Shown piece by piece: positions 29,074 to 37,583 of a DNA stretch of 64,000 nucleotides (the stretch's first letter is position 1; each line of letters starts with the position of its first letter). The notes below the pieces were generated by a model. That model had not been told where the DNA came from, did no database searches, and saw only the letters and a program-made list of their open reading frames with translations. The stretch spans positions 1 through 64,000 of the forward strand of contig JAIUOP010000012.1 of assembly GCA_020161815.1 (NCBI GenBank). The letters run 5' to 3'. The translations under genes and the position numbers were made by a program. This DNA comes from Actinomycetota bacterium (lineage in GTDB: Bacteria > Actinomycetota > Actinomycetes > Actinomycetales > Dermatophilaceae).

Positions 29074-30261
29074 ATGACCGCCAACCTGCCCCGCCACCGC
29101 CTCGCCATTGCCGCAGCCTTCCTGGTGCAGGGTCTGCTGTTCATCTCGCTGACGACCCGGTTGCCGGTGCTCTCGCAGGCCCTCGACCTCAGCGAGCTCA
29201 GCCTCGCCGGCCTGATGCTCATGATGGTCCTGCTGGCGGGCGTCGGGTCGGTCGGAGCCGAGCGCATCGCCCGCACCGCCAGCTCGGCCCGGGGATTGCG
29301 CGCCGGACTGATCCTGCTCGCGGTCGGCACCGTGGTCATGGGCTGGTCGGTGCGAGGGTCCGGGTCGTTCGCCGTCTTCGTCACCGGCCTGGCCATCTAC
29401 GGCCTGGGCGTCGGCGGTGTGGACGCCGCGGCCAACATGCAGGCCGTCACCCTGGAGCACCACGTGGGTCGGCCCGTGCTGCCCTCCTTCCACGGCGCGT
29501 GGACCCTTGGCGGCCTGCTCGCCACGGTCATCGCGCTCCTCACCGCGGATGCGGTGGGATGGGTTGGGGCCGCGGCGCTGGCCATGCTGCCGCTGGCGGC
29601 CACCGCGGCGCCCTACTTCCCACGGGACGCAGCCATCCCGGACGCCGACACCACCAGGCTGGGCGTTCCCTGGCGGCCGATCGTCATGGTCGGGATCGGC
29701 CTGATCCTCTTCTACATGGTCGACACGGCCACGACCGCGTGGGGCCCCTTGTACCTGGCCAGCGAGAAGGTCTTCGCCGCGCCGGCGACGAGCGCCTCCC
29801 TTTACACCCTGGCGACCATGCCCTACCTCGTGGCCACCCTGCTCGCTCGCCTCGTGGGCGATGCGGCCACGGCGAGGTACGGTGCGGCGACCATGATCCG
29901 CGGTGGTGCTGTCCTGGGCGCGGTCGGGTTGGCCGTGGTGGTCTTCGCCCCGACCTGGCCGGTGGCCGTGGCCGGCTTCTTCGTCGTCGGACTCGGCATG
30001 GCCGTGGTGGCGCCCCTGTCCTTCTCGGCGGCGGCCCGGATCGCCGGAGGCGGCGCGGACCCTGCCGCCCGACAGCGGCGCGTCGACGCCGTGATCGCCC
30101 GGTTCAACCAGTTCAACTACGTCGGCGCCCTCCTCGGCTCGGTCCTCACAGGCGCGATCGGGTCCGGCAACCTGCGGATCGGGTATGCCGTGCCGATGGT
30201 CGCGGTGCTCGGCCTCGTCCCGCTTGCACGGCATTTCGGGCACCGTGGTCGACCGGCGTGA
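29074..30261 (+). CDS. MFS transporter
   Basis: This 395-residue protein has about 12 hydrophobic helices. It is of the type with short loops and a mid-protein G-V-G-G-V-D-A-A-A-N-M-Q-A-V helix, a pattern seen in fucose/FucP-like and YbjJ-like permeases. It is unrelated at sequence level to the MFS protein at 18952. It diverges from truA with a 34-bp gap, so the promoters overlap. Substrate unknown. Confidence 0.85.
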   Translation: MTANLPRHRLAIAAAFLVQGLLFISLTTRLPVLSQALDLSELSLAGLMLMMVLLAGVGSVGAERIARTASSARGLRAGLILLAVGTVVMGWSVRGSGSFAVFVTGLAIYGLGVGGVDAAANMQAVTLEHHVGRPVLPSFHGAWTLGGLLATVIALLTADAVGWVGAAALAMLPLAATAAPYFPRDAAIPDADTTRLGVPWRPIVMVGIGLILFYMVDTATTAWGPLYLASEKVFAAPATSASLYTLATMPYLVATLLARLVGDAATARYGAATMIRGGAVLGAVGLAVVVFAPTWPVAVAGFFVVGLGMAVVAPLSFSAAARIAGGGADPAARQRRVDAVIARFNQFNYVGALLGSVLTGAIGSGNLRIGYAVPMVAVLGLVPLARHFGHRGRPA

Positions 30262-30285
30262 TGCCCGGGCCGCTAGGTTGCCCTT

Positions 30286-30621
30286 GTGACTTCCCTCGAC
30301 ACCGCCACCGCCAACGCCGATCGCGCGCAGCGCCAGCTCGAGGAGGTGCGCGCCGACTGCGCTCGGGTGAAGGATTTCCTGGCGTTCCTGCCACGAGCCG
30401 TCGAGCGGGCCGAGGGGCTGGGCGGCTACTACCAGGACCAGTGGCTGGAGGATCGCGACGAGGTCCTCGCCGCCGCCGGCGGGGCAGTCACCCCGGAGGC
30501 GCTGAACGAGGACGCCATCTATGAGGTGCTGGCCGAGCACGACGCGCTCATGCGTCGCCTCCTGCTTGCGGTCGCCCGGTCCTTCCAGGACACCGACGAG
30601 GATGACGAGGCCCGACCGTGA
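30286..30621 (+). CDS. DUF4298-family protein, copy A
   Basis: This 111-residue, acidic, mostly helical protein has a coiled-coil-like N-terminal half (about residues 8-50) and the DUF4298 core G-Y-Y-Q-D-Q-W-L-E-D-R-D. A TAGGTT hexamer lies a few bases before the GTG start, suggesting a leaderless mRNA. Its stop overlaps the start of a second DUF4298-like gene (GTGA), making a paralog pair. Function is unknown. Confidence 0.75.
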   Translation: MTSLDTATANADRAQRQLEEVRADCARVKDFLAFLPRAVERAEGLGGYYQDQWLEDRDEVLAAAGGAVTPEALNEDAIYEVLAEHDALMRRLLLAVARSFQDTDEDDEARP

Positions 30622-30971
30622 CCGATGCCGTCAACGACGTCGAGACCGAGCTCGATGACGAACCCGAGCCTGAGGTCGATGACGACGGCGCGGCTGCCCG
30701 TGGAGGCGCGGCTCAAGGACTGCTCGACCAGCTCCGCGCCGACACCGACCGCCTCGCCCGGATGCGGGCGTGGGTGGAGGAGGTGATCGAGCGCGAGGCG
30801 CGCCTCACGGCATACCTCAAGGGCGAATGGCTCGAGGACCGCGACCTCCTCCTGACCGCCGGGGCCGTCGAGGGCGACCTCGACGTCTTCGACGAGGACG
30901 AGCCCTGGGAGGTCATCGCGCGCGCTCAAGCGGCGCGCCGTGCCCTCCACCACGCCCTGCGGGAAGAGTGA
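30618..30971 (+). CDS. DUF4298-like protein, copy B
   Basis: This 117-residue protein begins with a very acidic 25-residue stretch. A helical domain parallels copy A follows: L-T-A-Y-L-K-G-E-W-L-E-D-R-D-L-L at about residues 69-84 matches its Y-Y..Q-W-L-E-D-R-D. The start is GTG 30618, translationally coupled to copy A. The strong hairpin shared with rplQ follows the stop. Function is unknown; tandem divergence suggests a heterodimer. Confidence 0.7.
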   Translation: MTDAVNDVETELDDEPEPEVDDDGAAARGGAAQGLLDQLRADTDRLARMRAWVEEVIEREARLTAYLKGEWLEDRDLLLTAGAVEGDLDVFDEDEPWEVIARAQAARRALHHALREE

Positions 30972-31003
30972 AAAGGGCCGCTCTCCACGTGGGAGAGCGG
31001 CCC
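30971..31003. terminator. Hairpin terminator shared by rplQ and the DUF4298 pair
   Basis: GGGCCGCTCTCC (30975-30986) pairs perfectly with GGAGAGCGGCCC (30992-31003) around a 5-nt loop. Read on the minus strand the stem is followed by TTTT (AAAA at 30971-30974), a proper intrinsic terminator for the alpha operon. On the plus strand it has no U-tract. Confidence 0.85.
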
Positions 31004-31023
31004 GATTCGACAGGGGATGAGGC

Positions 31024-31785
31024 TCAGGCCTCGTCGTCCTCGACCTTCTGCTTGGCGGCGCCACCGGCGGGCTTGAAGCCGGCCTTCTCCGCGTCCTCGG
31101 CGGAGGCGAACCAGAACTCGGCCTCGGTCGCGTCGTACCACTGCGAGCCGGGGACGTGGTAGAGCCCGCTGTCCGCGTTGCCCTTGACGTCGTGGCCCTC
31201 GGGGGCGGTGCCGTCCTCGGTGGTGGCGACGGCGCCCTCGGGGAGCTCGACCAGGCCCGCGGGAGCCGCAGCCGCCTCGTCCGTGGCGTTGTCGTCGAGG
31301 GTCAGCTCCTCGGCCTCGGTCACCTCGGCGGCCTTGGCCTTCTCGGCGTCCTTGGATGCGCGCTTGGTGGCCGCGGCGGCCTCCCCAGCAGAGCTGGGGC
31401 CCGACTTGACGACGGCCTTCTTGGCGACCGGCTCTCGGACGAGCTCGATGACCGCCATGGGGGCGTTGTCGCCCTTGCGGGCACCGATCTTGGTGATGCG
31501 GGTGTAGCCGCCCTGGCGGTCGGCCATGTCCGGCGCGATCTCGACGAAGAGGCGGTGGACGACGCCCTTGTCGCGCACGACGGTCATGACGCGGCGACGG
31601 GCGTGGAGGTCACCACGCTTGGCGAAGGTGACGAGGCGCTCGGCGAGCGGGCGAAGGCGCTTGGCCTTGGCCTCCGTCGTCGTGATCGAGTCGTGCTCGA
31701 ACAGCGAGGTCGCGAGGTTGGCGAGGATCAGGCGCTCGTGCGCCGGACCGCCTCCGAGGCGGGGACCCTTGGTGGGGGTGGGCAT
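31024..31785 (-). CDS. rplQ: 50S ribosomal protein L17 with C-terminal appended module
   Basis: The L17 core (residues 1-117, [12 protein letters not shown]) lies near the exit tunnel. At 253 residues it is twice the usual length. A low-complexity Ala/Lys/Glu linker (about 118-195) leads to a compact module at 198-241 containing [11 protein letters not shown] and [11 protein letters not shown]. The same module ends L4 in this window. Related small modules, some with cysteines, are found at the ends of actinobacterial and nuclease proteins; no cysteine remains here. It is last gene of the alpha operon. Confidence 0.95.
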   Translation of the reverse strand: MPTPTKGPRLGGGPAHERLILANLATSLFEHDSITTTEAKAKRLRPLAERLVTFAKRGDLHARRRVMTVVRDKGVVHRLFVEIAPDMADRQGGYTRITKIGARKGDNAPMAVIELVREPVAKKAVVKSGPSSAGEAAAATKRASKDAEKAKAAEVTEAEELTLDDNATDEAAAAPAGLVELPEGAVATTEDGTAPEGHDVKGNADSGLYHVPGSQWYDATEAEFWFASAEDAEKAGFKPAGGAAKQKVEDDEA

Positions 31786-31833
31786 TGCTTACTCCTTGGG
31801 ATCAAAGGGCTGCGGCGGCGTGGCCAGCGCAGG

Positions 31834-32865
31834 TCAGAGCTGCTCGTCCTCGGCGAAGGACAGGTCGTCGTCGTCGCCACCGAAGTGGAAGTCGTCGTAG
31901 CCACCGATGGCGGACGGGTCGAATCCGGGCGGGCTGTCCTTGAGCTGCAGGCCCATGCCGACGAGCTTGGCCTTGACCTCGTCGATCGACTTCGCACCGA
32001 AGTTGCGGATGTCGAGCAGGTCGGCCTCGCTGCGCGAGACGAGCTCACCGACGGTGTGGATGCCCTCACGCTTGAGGCAGTTGTAGGACCGGACGGTCAG
32101 GTCGAGGTCCTCGATCGGCAGGGCCAGGTCCTGGGCCAGCGCGGCGTCGGACGGGCTCGGGCCCATGTCGATGCCCTCGGCCTCGACATTGAGCTCACGG
32201 GCCAGGCCGAAGAGCTCGACGAGGGTCTTGCCGGCCGAGGCCAGCGCGTCACGCGGAGCCATCGACTTCTTGGTCTCCACGTCGACGATGAGGCGGTCGA
32301 AGTCGGTGCGCTGCTCGACACGGGTCGCCTCGACCTTGTAGGTCACGGCCAGGACCGGGGAGTAGATCGAGTCGACCGGAATCCGGCCGATCTCCTCGTT
32401 GCCGGTCTTGTTCTGCTGCGCCGAGACGTAGCCGCGACCGCGCTCGACGGTCAGCTCCATCTCGAGGCTGCCCTTGTCGTTGAGGGTCGCGATGTGCAGG
32501 TCGGCGTTGTGGATCTCGACCCCGGCCGGCGGCGCGATGTCCGCGGCGGTGACGGCTCCCGCACCCTGCTTGCGCAGGTACATGACGACCGGCTCGTCCA
32601 TCTCGGAGGAGACGACGAGGTCCTTGATGTTGAGGATGATCTCGGTGACGTCCTCCTTGACCCCGGGGATCGTGGAGAACTCGTGGAGGACACCGTCGAC
32701 GCGGATGCTGGTGACCGCGGCACCGGGGATGCTCGAGAGCAGGGTGCGGCGCAGGGAGTTGCCGAGGGTGTAGCCGAAGCCGGGCTCGAGCGGCTCGATG
32801 ACGAAGCGGCTGCGGAACTCGTTGACGCTCTCCTCGGAGAGCACCGGGCGCTGGGCGATGAGCAC
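31834..32865 (-). CDS. rpoA: RNA polymerase alpha subunit
   Basis: This 343-residue protein has an N-terminal dimerisation domain (about residues 1-230, [18 protein letters not shown]) and a C-terminal domain (about 250-320, [19 protein letters not shown]) that binds UP elements and activators. The C-terminal tail is very acidic ([11 protein letters not shown]). Placed between rpsD and rplQ as usual. Confidence 0.97.
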   Translation of the reverse strand: MLIAQRPVLSEESVNEFRSRFVIEPLEPGFGYTLGNSLRRTLLSSIPGAAVTSIRVDGVLHEFSTIPGVKEDVTEIILNIKDLVVSSEMDEPVVMYLRKQGAGAVTAADIAPPAGVEIHNADLHIATLNDKGSLEMELTVERGRGYVSAQQNKTGNEEIGRIPVDSIYSPVLAVTYKVEATRVEQRTDFDRLIVDVETKKSMAPRDALASAGKTLVELFGLARELNVEAEGIDMGPSPSDAALAQDLALPIEDLDLTVRSYNCLKREGIHTVGELVSRSEADLLDIRNFGAKSIDEVKAKLVGMGLQLKDSPPGFDPSAIGGYDDFHFGGDDDDLSFAEDEQL

Positions 32866-32971
32866 TGGTCATTTCCTTCCCGTGACCACCCGCTATATGA
32901 CGGTCACGTATGCCGGGGTGCGAACCCGGCCGCGCGGCACACCTCTGTCCGTGGGCCGCGCCGATCGGTGC

Positions 32972-33005
32972 GTATGCCGCCCGCTCGGGTGAGCGGGCGG
33001 CATAC
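32972..33005. terminator. Perfect hairpin from an inverted GTATGCCG pair (rpsD-rpoA gap)
   Basis: GTATGCCGCCCGCTC (32972-32986) pairs without mismatch with its complement at 32991-33005 around a GGGT loop. It fills the middle of the 192-bp gap between rpsD and rpoA. No U-tract follows on either strand, so it is a candidate attenuator, processing site or paired uptake-like motif. Confidence 0.7.
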
Positions 33006-33057
33006 CAACCGATGGGTCAGTTCTTGTGGATCCGAGAACCGGTTGGGCGAAGCCCAA

Positions 33058-33666
33058 TCAGTTCTTGGAGTAGAGCTCGACGATCAGCTGCTCGGTGAGC
33101 GGGATGTCGATCTGCGCCCGGACCGGGAGCTGGTGGATGAGGATCTGCAGCGACCCCGGGACGACCTGCATCCACGCCGGCGGGGTGCGGTCGCCGAAGG
33201 TCTCCTGGGCGAGCTTCCACGGGAAGGTCTCCGTGGACTGCTTGCGCCAGGTGATGATGTCGTACGGCTCGACTCGGTAGGACGGGACGTCGACGCGCAC
33301 GCCGTTGACCTCGAAGTGGCCGTGCGTGACCAGCTGGCGGGCCATGCGACGGGTGCGGGCGAGGCCGGCACGGTAGACGACGTTGTCGAGACGGGACTCG
33401 AGGATCGTCAGGAGGTTCTCACCGGTCTTGCCGGGGCGGTTGGCCGCTTCCTTGTAGTAGCGACGGAACTGCTTCTCCATGACGCCGTAGGTGAAGCGAG
33501 CCTTCTGCTTCTCCTGCAGCTGGGTGAGGTACTCCTTCTCCTGGCTCCGGCGACGGCCGTGCTGCCCGGGCGGGAAGGGACGCAGGTCGAAGTTCTTGTC
33601 GCCACCGACGAGGTCGGTCTTGAGGCGACGGGACTTCTTCGTGATGGGTCCGGTGTAACGGGCCAT
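33058..33666 (-). CDS. rpsD: 30S ribosomal protein S4
   Basis: This 202-residue protein is a primary 16S rRNA-binding assembly factor. It has the N-terminal M-A-R-Y-T-G-P and the S4 RNA-binding domain (about residues 93-155, S-R-L-D-N-V-V-Y-R-A-G and H-F-E-V-N-G). It lacks the N-terminal zinc-binding cysteines, so it is the C-minus form. In many bacteria S4 represses the alpha operon. A gap with a hairpin precedes rpoA. Confidence 0.97.
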   Translation of the reverse strand: MARYTGPITKKSRRLKTDLVGGDKNFDLRPFPPGQHGRRRSQEKEYLTQLQEKQKARFTYGVMEKQFRRYYKEAANRPGKTGENLLTILESRLDNVVYRAGLARTRRMARQLVTHGHFEVNGVRVDVPSYRVEPYDIITWRKQSTETFPWKLAQETFGDRTPPAWMQVVPGSLQILIHQLPVRAQIDIPLTEQLIVELYSKN

Positions 33667-33704
33667 GTCTGTCTAACTCTCTTTCGCGAAGTCTGGTCGT
33701 GCGC

Positions 33705-34112
33705 TCAGACGCGACGGCGCTTGGGCGGGCGGACACCGTTGTGCGGCGACGGGCTGACGTCCTGGATCGTGCCGACCTCGAGGCCGGCAGCGGTCAGGGA
33801 GCGGATCGCGGTCTCACGACCGGAACCCGGGCCCTTGACGAAGACGTCGACCTTCTTCATGCCGTGCTCCATCGCGCGACGCGCGGCGGCCTCGGCAGCG
33901 GTCTGCGCTGCGAACGGGGTGGACTTGCGCGAACCCTTGAAGCCGACCTGGCCGGCGGAGGCCCAGGAAATGACGGCCCCGGTGGGGTCGGTGATCGAGA
34001 TGATCGTGTTGTTGAACGTGCTCTTGATGTGGGCCTGGCCCACGGCGACGTTCTTCTTCTCCTTGCGGCGCACCTTCTTGGCGCCGGCAGCCATACGGCC
34101 CTTGGGAGGCAT
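33705..34112 (-). CDS. rpsK: 30S ribosomal protein S11
   Basis: This 135-residue platform protein contacts the Shine-Dalgarno helix of 16S rRNA. Landmarks are [24 protein letters not shown] and the C-terminal [13 protein letters not shown]. The N terminus M-P-P-K-G-R is the actinobacterial form. Confidence 0.97.
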   Translation of the reverse strand: MPPKGRMAAGAKKVRRKEKKNVAVGQAHIKSTFNNTIISITDPTGAVISWASAGQVGFKGSRKSTPFAAQTAAEAAARRAMEHGMKKVDVFVKGPGSGRETAIRSLTAAGLEVGTIQDVSPSPHNGVRPPKRRRV

Positions 34113-34180
34113 GTGTTCTCTCTCCTACGAGTTCTTCGGATGCAGTCGAAGTCAGTGAGCGATCGGCGCGGACGCCAGGA

Positions 34181-34558
34181 TCACTTACCGGCCTTCTTCT
34201 TGCCGGCGACGGTGCGCTTGGGACCCTTGCGGGTGCGCGCGTTGGTCTTGGTCCGCTGACCGCGAACCGGGAGGCCACGACGGTGACGCAGCCCCTCGTA
34301 GGACCCGATCTCGACCTTGCGGCGGATGTCGGCGGCGACCTCACGGCGGAGGTCACCCTCGACCTTGAGGTTCTCCTCGATCCAGTCGCGGAGCTTGACC
34401 AGGTCCTCGTCGACGAGGTCCTTGACGCGGGTGTCGGGGCTGACGCCGGTGGCGGCGAGGGCCTTCTGGGCGCTCGTGCGACCGACTCCGAAGATGTAGG
34501 TCAGTGCGACCTCGACGCGCTTCTCGCGCGGGAGGTCCACTCCAACAAGACGTGCCAT
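34181..34558 (-). CDS. rpsM: 30S ribosomal protein S13
   Basis: This 125-residue head protein forms intersubunit bridges and touches P-site tRNA through its basic tail. It has [11 protein letters not shown], the helix-hairpin-helix I-F-G-V-G-R-T-S-A, and [11 protein letters not shown] 206-bp gap separates it from rpmJ; I see no clear hairpin or ORF in that gap. Confidence 0.97.
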   Translation of the reverse strand: MARLVGVDLPREKRVEVALTYIFGVGRTSAQKALAATGVSPDTRVKDLVDEDLVKLRDWIEENLKVEGDLRREVAADIRRKVEIGSYEGLRHRRGLPVRGQRTKTNARTRKGPKRTVAGKKKAGK

Positions 34559-34764
34559 CTGGTGATGGTTCCTTTTCGAATCATCCGGAGGTCTGGTGCA
34601 GCACCGGCTCGGATCAGGCTCCGATCCGCGGCCTCCGGGCCACGGGTGACGTCCCGCTCGTCAGTGGCTTGCGCCGGTGTCGCGGGGGACGGGTGCTGCG
34701 TGCTTCTTCACTTGTGCGTGTGCTCGAAGTGCTGTGCTTCGTGCTGGGGTGTGGACCCCTGCGA

Positions 34765-34878
34765 TCAGCCCTGGCGCTGCTTGTGGCGCAGGTTCTCGCA
34801 GATGACCATGACCCGACCGTTGCGGCGGATCACCTTGCACTTGTCACAGATCTTCTTGACGCTCGGCTGAACCTTCAT
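34765..34878 (-). CDS. rpmJ: 50S ribosomal protein L36
   Basis: This 37-residue protein begins [11 protein letters not shown] and ends with R-H-K-Q-R-Q-G. The zinc ribbon C-x2-C...C...H is complete, so it is the zinc-containing C-plus form. It follows infA by 33 bp, its usual partner. Confidence 0.95.
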   Translation of the reverse strand: MKVQPSVKKICDKCKVIRRNGRVMVICENLRHKQRQG

Positions 34879-34911
34879 GTGCCTTCGCTGTCTCGTCGAT
34901 GCTGTCGGTGT

Positions 34912-35133
34912 TTAGCGGTAACGGAAGACGATGCGGCCGCGGGTGAGGTCGTACGGGCTGAGCTCCACCACCACGCGGTCCTCGGGGAGGATCCGGATGT
35001 AGTGCTGGCGCATCTTGCCCGAGATGTGTGCGAGCACCTTGTGCCCGTTGGTGAGCTCCACGCGGAACATCGCGTTGGGGAGCGCCTCAACGATGGTGCC
35101 CTCGATCTCGATGACGCCGTCCTTCTTGGCCAT
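34912..35133 (-). CDS. infA: Translation initiation factor IF-1
   Basis: This 73-residue OB-fold protein occupies the A site during initiation. The sequence is near-consensus ([12 protein letters not shown], then [13 protein letters not shown]). It is first gene of the infA-rplQ group. A TAGTAT hexamer (minus, 35243-35238) about 105 bp upstream is a plausible -10. In most Actinobacteria map directly precedes it; here map is about 12 kb away. Confidence 0.97.
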   Translation of the reverse strand: MAKKDGVIEIEGTIVEALPNAMFRVELTNGHKVLAHISGKMRQHYIRILPEDRVVVELSPYDLTRGRIVFRYR

Positions 35134-35306
35134 ACCCTCTCAATCCGTTGGTGGGCACGCTCGTCTGCAGGTGAGCGAACCCGGGGTTTCGGCCCCGTCC
35201 CGCCCGGAGTGATCCGGGCACACGTGACCGACGTTCAATACTAGCCGCGCCCCCCGCTGAGCACGAAATCGGGGTGTATGCCGTCCGCTCACCTAGGCTC
35301 GCGGGC

Positions 35307-35876
35307 GTGGCTCGAGCCTCCCTCACCGACCCGATCGCGACCCGCGCCCGCCGGATCCTGCTGCTCGGCGTGACCGGGAGCGGCAAGTCCACCCTCGCCC
35401 GCGCACTCGAGGCGCGCCACGGCATACCGGCAATCGACGTCGACGCCCTCGCCTGGCAGCCCGGTTGGGTCAAGACGCCCGAGGAGGACCTGCGCGACGC
35501 AGCGGCGCGGATCGCCGTCACGGACTCGTGGGTCATGGACTCGGCATGGAGTGCGATCCGCCCGGCCGTCCTCCCCCGCACCGAGCTCGTGGTCGCGCTC
35601 GACCTGCCGCGGTGGCTCAGCCTGGGCCGCCTGCTGCGCCGGACCCTCGTGCGAGCCCACACCAAGGAGCCGATCTGCGGGGAGAACGTCGAGAGCTGGC
35701 CGATGGTGCTTTCACGGGAGTCGATCCTGCTGTGGCACTTCCGGTCCTTCGCCGACAAGCGGCGCCGGATGGCGGAGTGGGAGTCCGATCCTGCCGCTCC
35801 CCCAGTGCTGCGCCTGCGCACGGCCGCCGAGGTCGACCATTGGCTGCGGCTGGCTCGACCAAAGGATGAGTCGTGA
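35307..35876 (+). CDS. P-loop kinase-like protein (FlaR/adenylate-kinase-related)
   Basis: This 189-residue cytosolic nucleoside-kinase-like NTPase has the P-loop G-V-T-G-S-G-K-S-T at residues 21-29. A hydrophobic strand V-V-A-L-D-L-P ends with a Walker B-like aspartate, and arginine-rich lid R-R-T-L-V-R follows. Members are annotated as topology modulation proteins (FlaR), but the true substrate is unknown. GTG 35307 is chosen because TAGGCT 7 bases before it suggests a leaderless start. Confidence 0.8.
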   Translation: MARASLTDPIATRARRILLLGVTGSGKSTLARALEARHGIPAIDVDALAWQPGWVKTPEEDLRDAAARIAVTDSWVMDSAWSAIRPAVLPRTELVVALDLPRWLSLGRLLRRTLVRAHTKEPICGENVESWPMVLSRESILLWHFRSFADKRRRMAEWESDPAAPPVLRLRTAAEVDHWLRLARPKDES

Positions 35877-35937
35877 GTGAGCGATCGTGGACCCAGGGCC
35901 GATTCGGTCGGGGCTGGTCGCCGATGAGGATGGAGCC

Positions 35938-37557
35938 ATGACCACACGCATCGCCATCGTCGGCGACCTCGACCCCAGCAAGGCCAGCCACCGTGAGCTC
36001 GAGGCCGCGCGCCGGCTCCTCGGGCCGGATGTCGAGACCACCTGGGTGGCGACCGACTCCCCCGGAATGGCCGAGATCGCCGCCGGCACCACGGCATACG
36101 ACGGCCTGTGGATCGCTCCCGGGAGTCCGTATGCCGATGACGCGGCGGTCGTGGCCGTCATCCGATTCGCCCGGGAGACCGGGCTGCCGCTGCTCGGCAC
36201 CTGCGGCGGCATGCAGTATGCCGTTGTCGAGTTCGTGCGGAACGTGCTGCACCAGCCGGGCACCCACGCCGAGGTCGATGGGGTCGATGACGCCAATGCC
36301 GTTGCGCCACTGGCCTGCTCGCTCGTGGGTGAGCAACGGCTCGTCACTCCGGCCCCCGGATCCCGGTTCGCCGCCCTCCTCGCCGGCCAGCCGTTCACCG
36401 GCGTCCACTACCGCTCCTACGGCCCGTCGCCGGCGACCCTGGCCACCCTGCAGCACCACGGCTGGGTGGTCGAGGCCACCGCCCCGGATGCTCCGGCCGA
36501 GGTGCTGACCTGGACCCCGCACCCGTTCTTCGTCCTCACGCTCTTCCAGCCCCAGATCGGCGCCCTGGAGTGGGGCCGGGTGCATCCGCTGCTCCACGCG
36601 TTCGTCGACATGGCGCGGCGCACCGCACCGGTCCGCCGAGCCGCGCTGGAGCGGCAACGGATCGCGGCGCAGGAGGCCCTGCCCCGGCCCTATGTCCACC
36701 AGCTGCGTGGCCCTCACCACCGCTGGTGGCGGCCGATCGCGACGATCCTGCTCACGCTGCTCCTCTGGCTGGTCTTCGCCGGACTGCTGTCCACCGTCTT
36801 CGCCCTGACCGGGGGGATGCCGGAGGGCGAGACCTTCGAGCTCGGTGTCGGCACCAACTTGTGGATGAACCTCGTCCTCGCCTCGGGCATCCCCGCCGGG
36901 ATGATCGCCACCCGCATCGGTGCCTGGCGACCGATGGGGCGGCTCTTCTCCGTCACCGGGCGGCTGCGCTGGCGCTGGCTGCTCGAGGCGATGGCGTGGA
37001 TGACGCCCTTGTGGGTGGTCTACCTGTCGATCTCGTGGTTCGTCTTCGGCCAGGAGGTGCTGCCGCGCCCCGAGCAGTGGGTCGGCCTGCTCATCGTCAA
37101 CGCCCTGACCACGCCCCTGCAGGCGGCCGGTGAAGAGGTGCTCTTCCGCGGGGTCCTCGTGCAGTCGATCGGCGCGTGGATCCGGTCACCCCGGGTGGCG
37201 CTCTGGGTGACGATGGCCCTGTCCTTCGTGCTCTTCGCCGCCGCCCACGGGTCGATGGACCCGTGGATCTGGATCGACATCGGCTCCCTGGCCATCGTCG
37301 GCTGCTGGCTGGCCTGGCGCACCGGCGGGCTCGAGGCGGGAATCGCCCTCCACGTGGTCAACAACCTCACCGTGACCTTCTCCGGCATCCTCCTCGGAGG
37401 GCTCGAGGAGTCCTATGTCGACACCTCGACGACGGGTTCGCCGGTGTCGGCGGGCATCAGCATCACCGTCATGGCGATCGCGACGTGGATCCTGCTCTGG
37501 GCCGCCAAGCGGCGCGGCGTGGCCCCGCGTGGCCGCACCACCCCGCTCGAGGGCTGA
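35938..37557 (+). CDS. Class-I amidotransferase-like domain fused to CPBP intramembrane protease
   Basis: This 539-residue fusion has two parts. Residues 1 to about 228 resemble the glutaminase domain of CTP synthase (T-C-G-G-M-Q-Y-A-V-V-E-F, nucleophile C89). The catalytic His-Pro-Glu is replaced by Q204-P-Q206 in F-Q-P-Q, so normal glutaminase activity is unlikely. Residues about 265-530 hold about eight TM segments with CPBP (CAAX/Rce1-like) motifs E-E-V-L-F-R (399-404), H437 and H472-x3-N476, the glutamate-metal-free protease centre. One chain thus couples a soluble sensor-like domain to a membrane protease. ATG 35938 follows GAGGATGGAG. Substrate unknown. Confidence 0.85.
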   Translation: MTTRIAIVGDLDPSKASHRELEAARRLLGPDVETTWVATDSPGMAEIAAGTTAYDGLWIAPGSPYADDAAVVAVIRFARETGLPLLGTCGGMQYAVVEFVRNVLHQPGTHAEVDGVDDANAVAPLACSLVGEQRLVTPAPGSRFAALLAGQPFTGVHYRSYGPSPATLATLQHHGWVVEATAPDAPAEVLTWTPHPFFVLTLFQPQIGALEWGRVHPLLHAFVDMARRTAPVRRAALERQRIAAQEALPRPYVHQLRGPHHRWWRPIATILLTLLLWLVFAGLLSTVFALTGGMPEGETFELGVGTNLWMNLVLASGIPAGMIATRIGAWRPMGRLFSVTGRLRWRWLLEAMAWMTPLWVVYLSISWFVFGQEVLPRPEQWVGLLIVNALTTPLQAAGEEVLFRGVLVQSIGAWIRSPRVALWVTMALSFVLFAAAHGSMDPWIWIDIGSLAIVGCWLAWRTGGLEAGIALHVVNNLTVTFSGILLGGLEESYVDTSTTGSPVSAGISITVMAIATWILLWAAKRRGVAPRGRTTPLEG

Positions 37558-37583
37558 GCCCGCGCGAGCAGTCCCGGCTCTCG

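Noticed and set aside
31156..34158. A 1000-codon open frame on the plus strand
   Set aside because: Antisense to rplQ, rpoA, rpsD and rpsK. No recognisable domain.
34559..34764. A small gene in the rpsM-rpmJ gap
   Set aside because: The frames there lack a good start and coding character.
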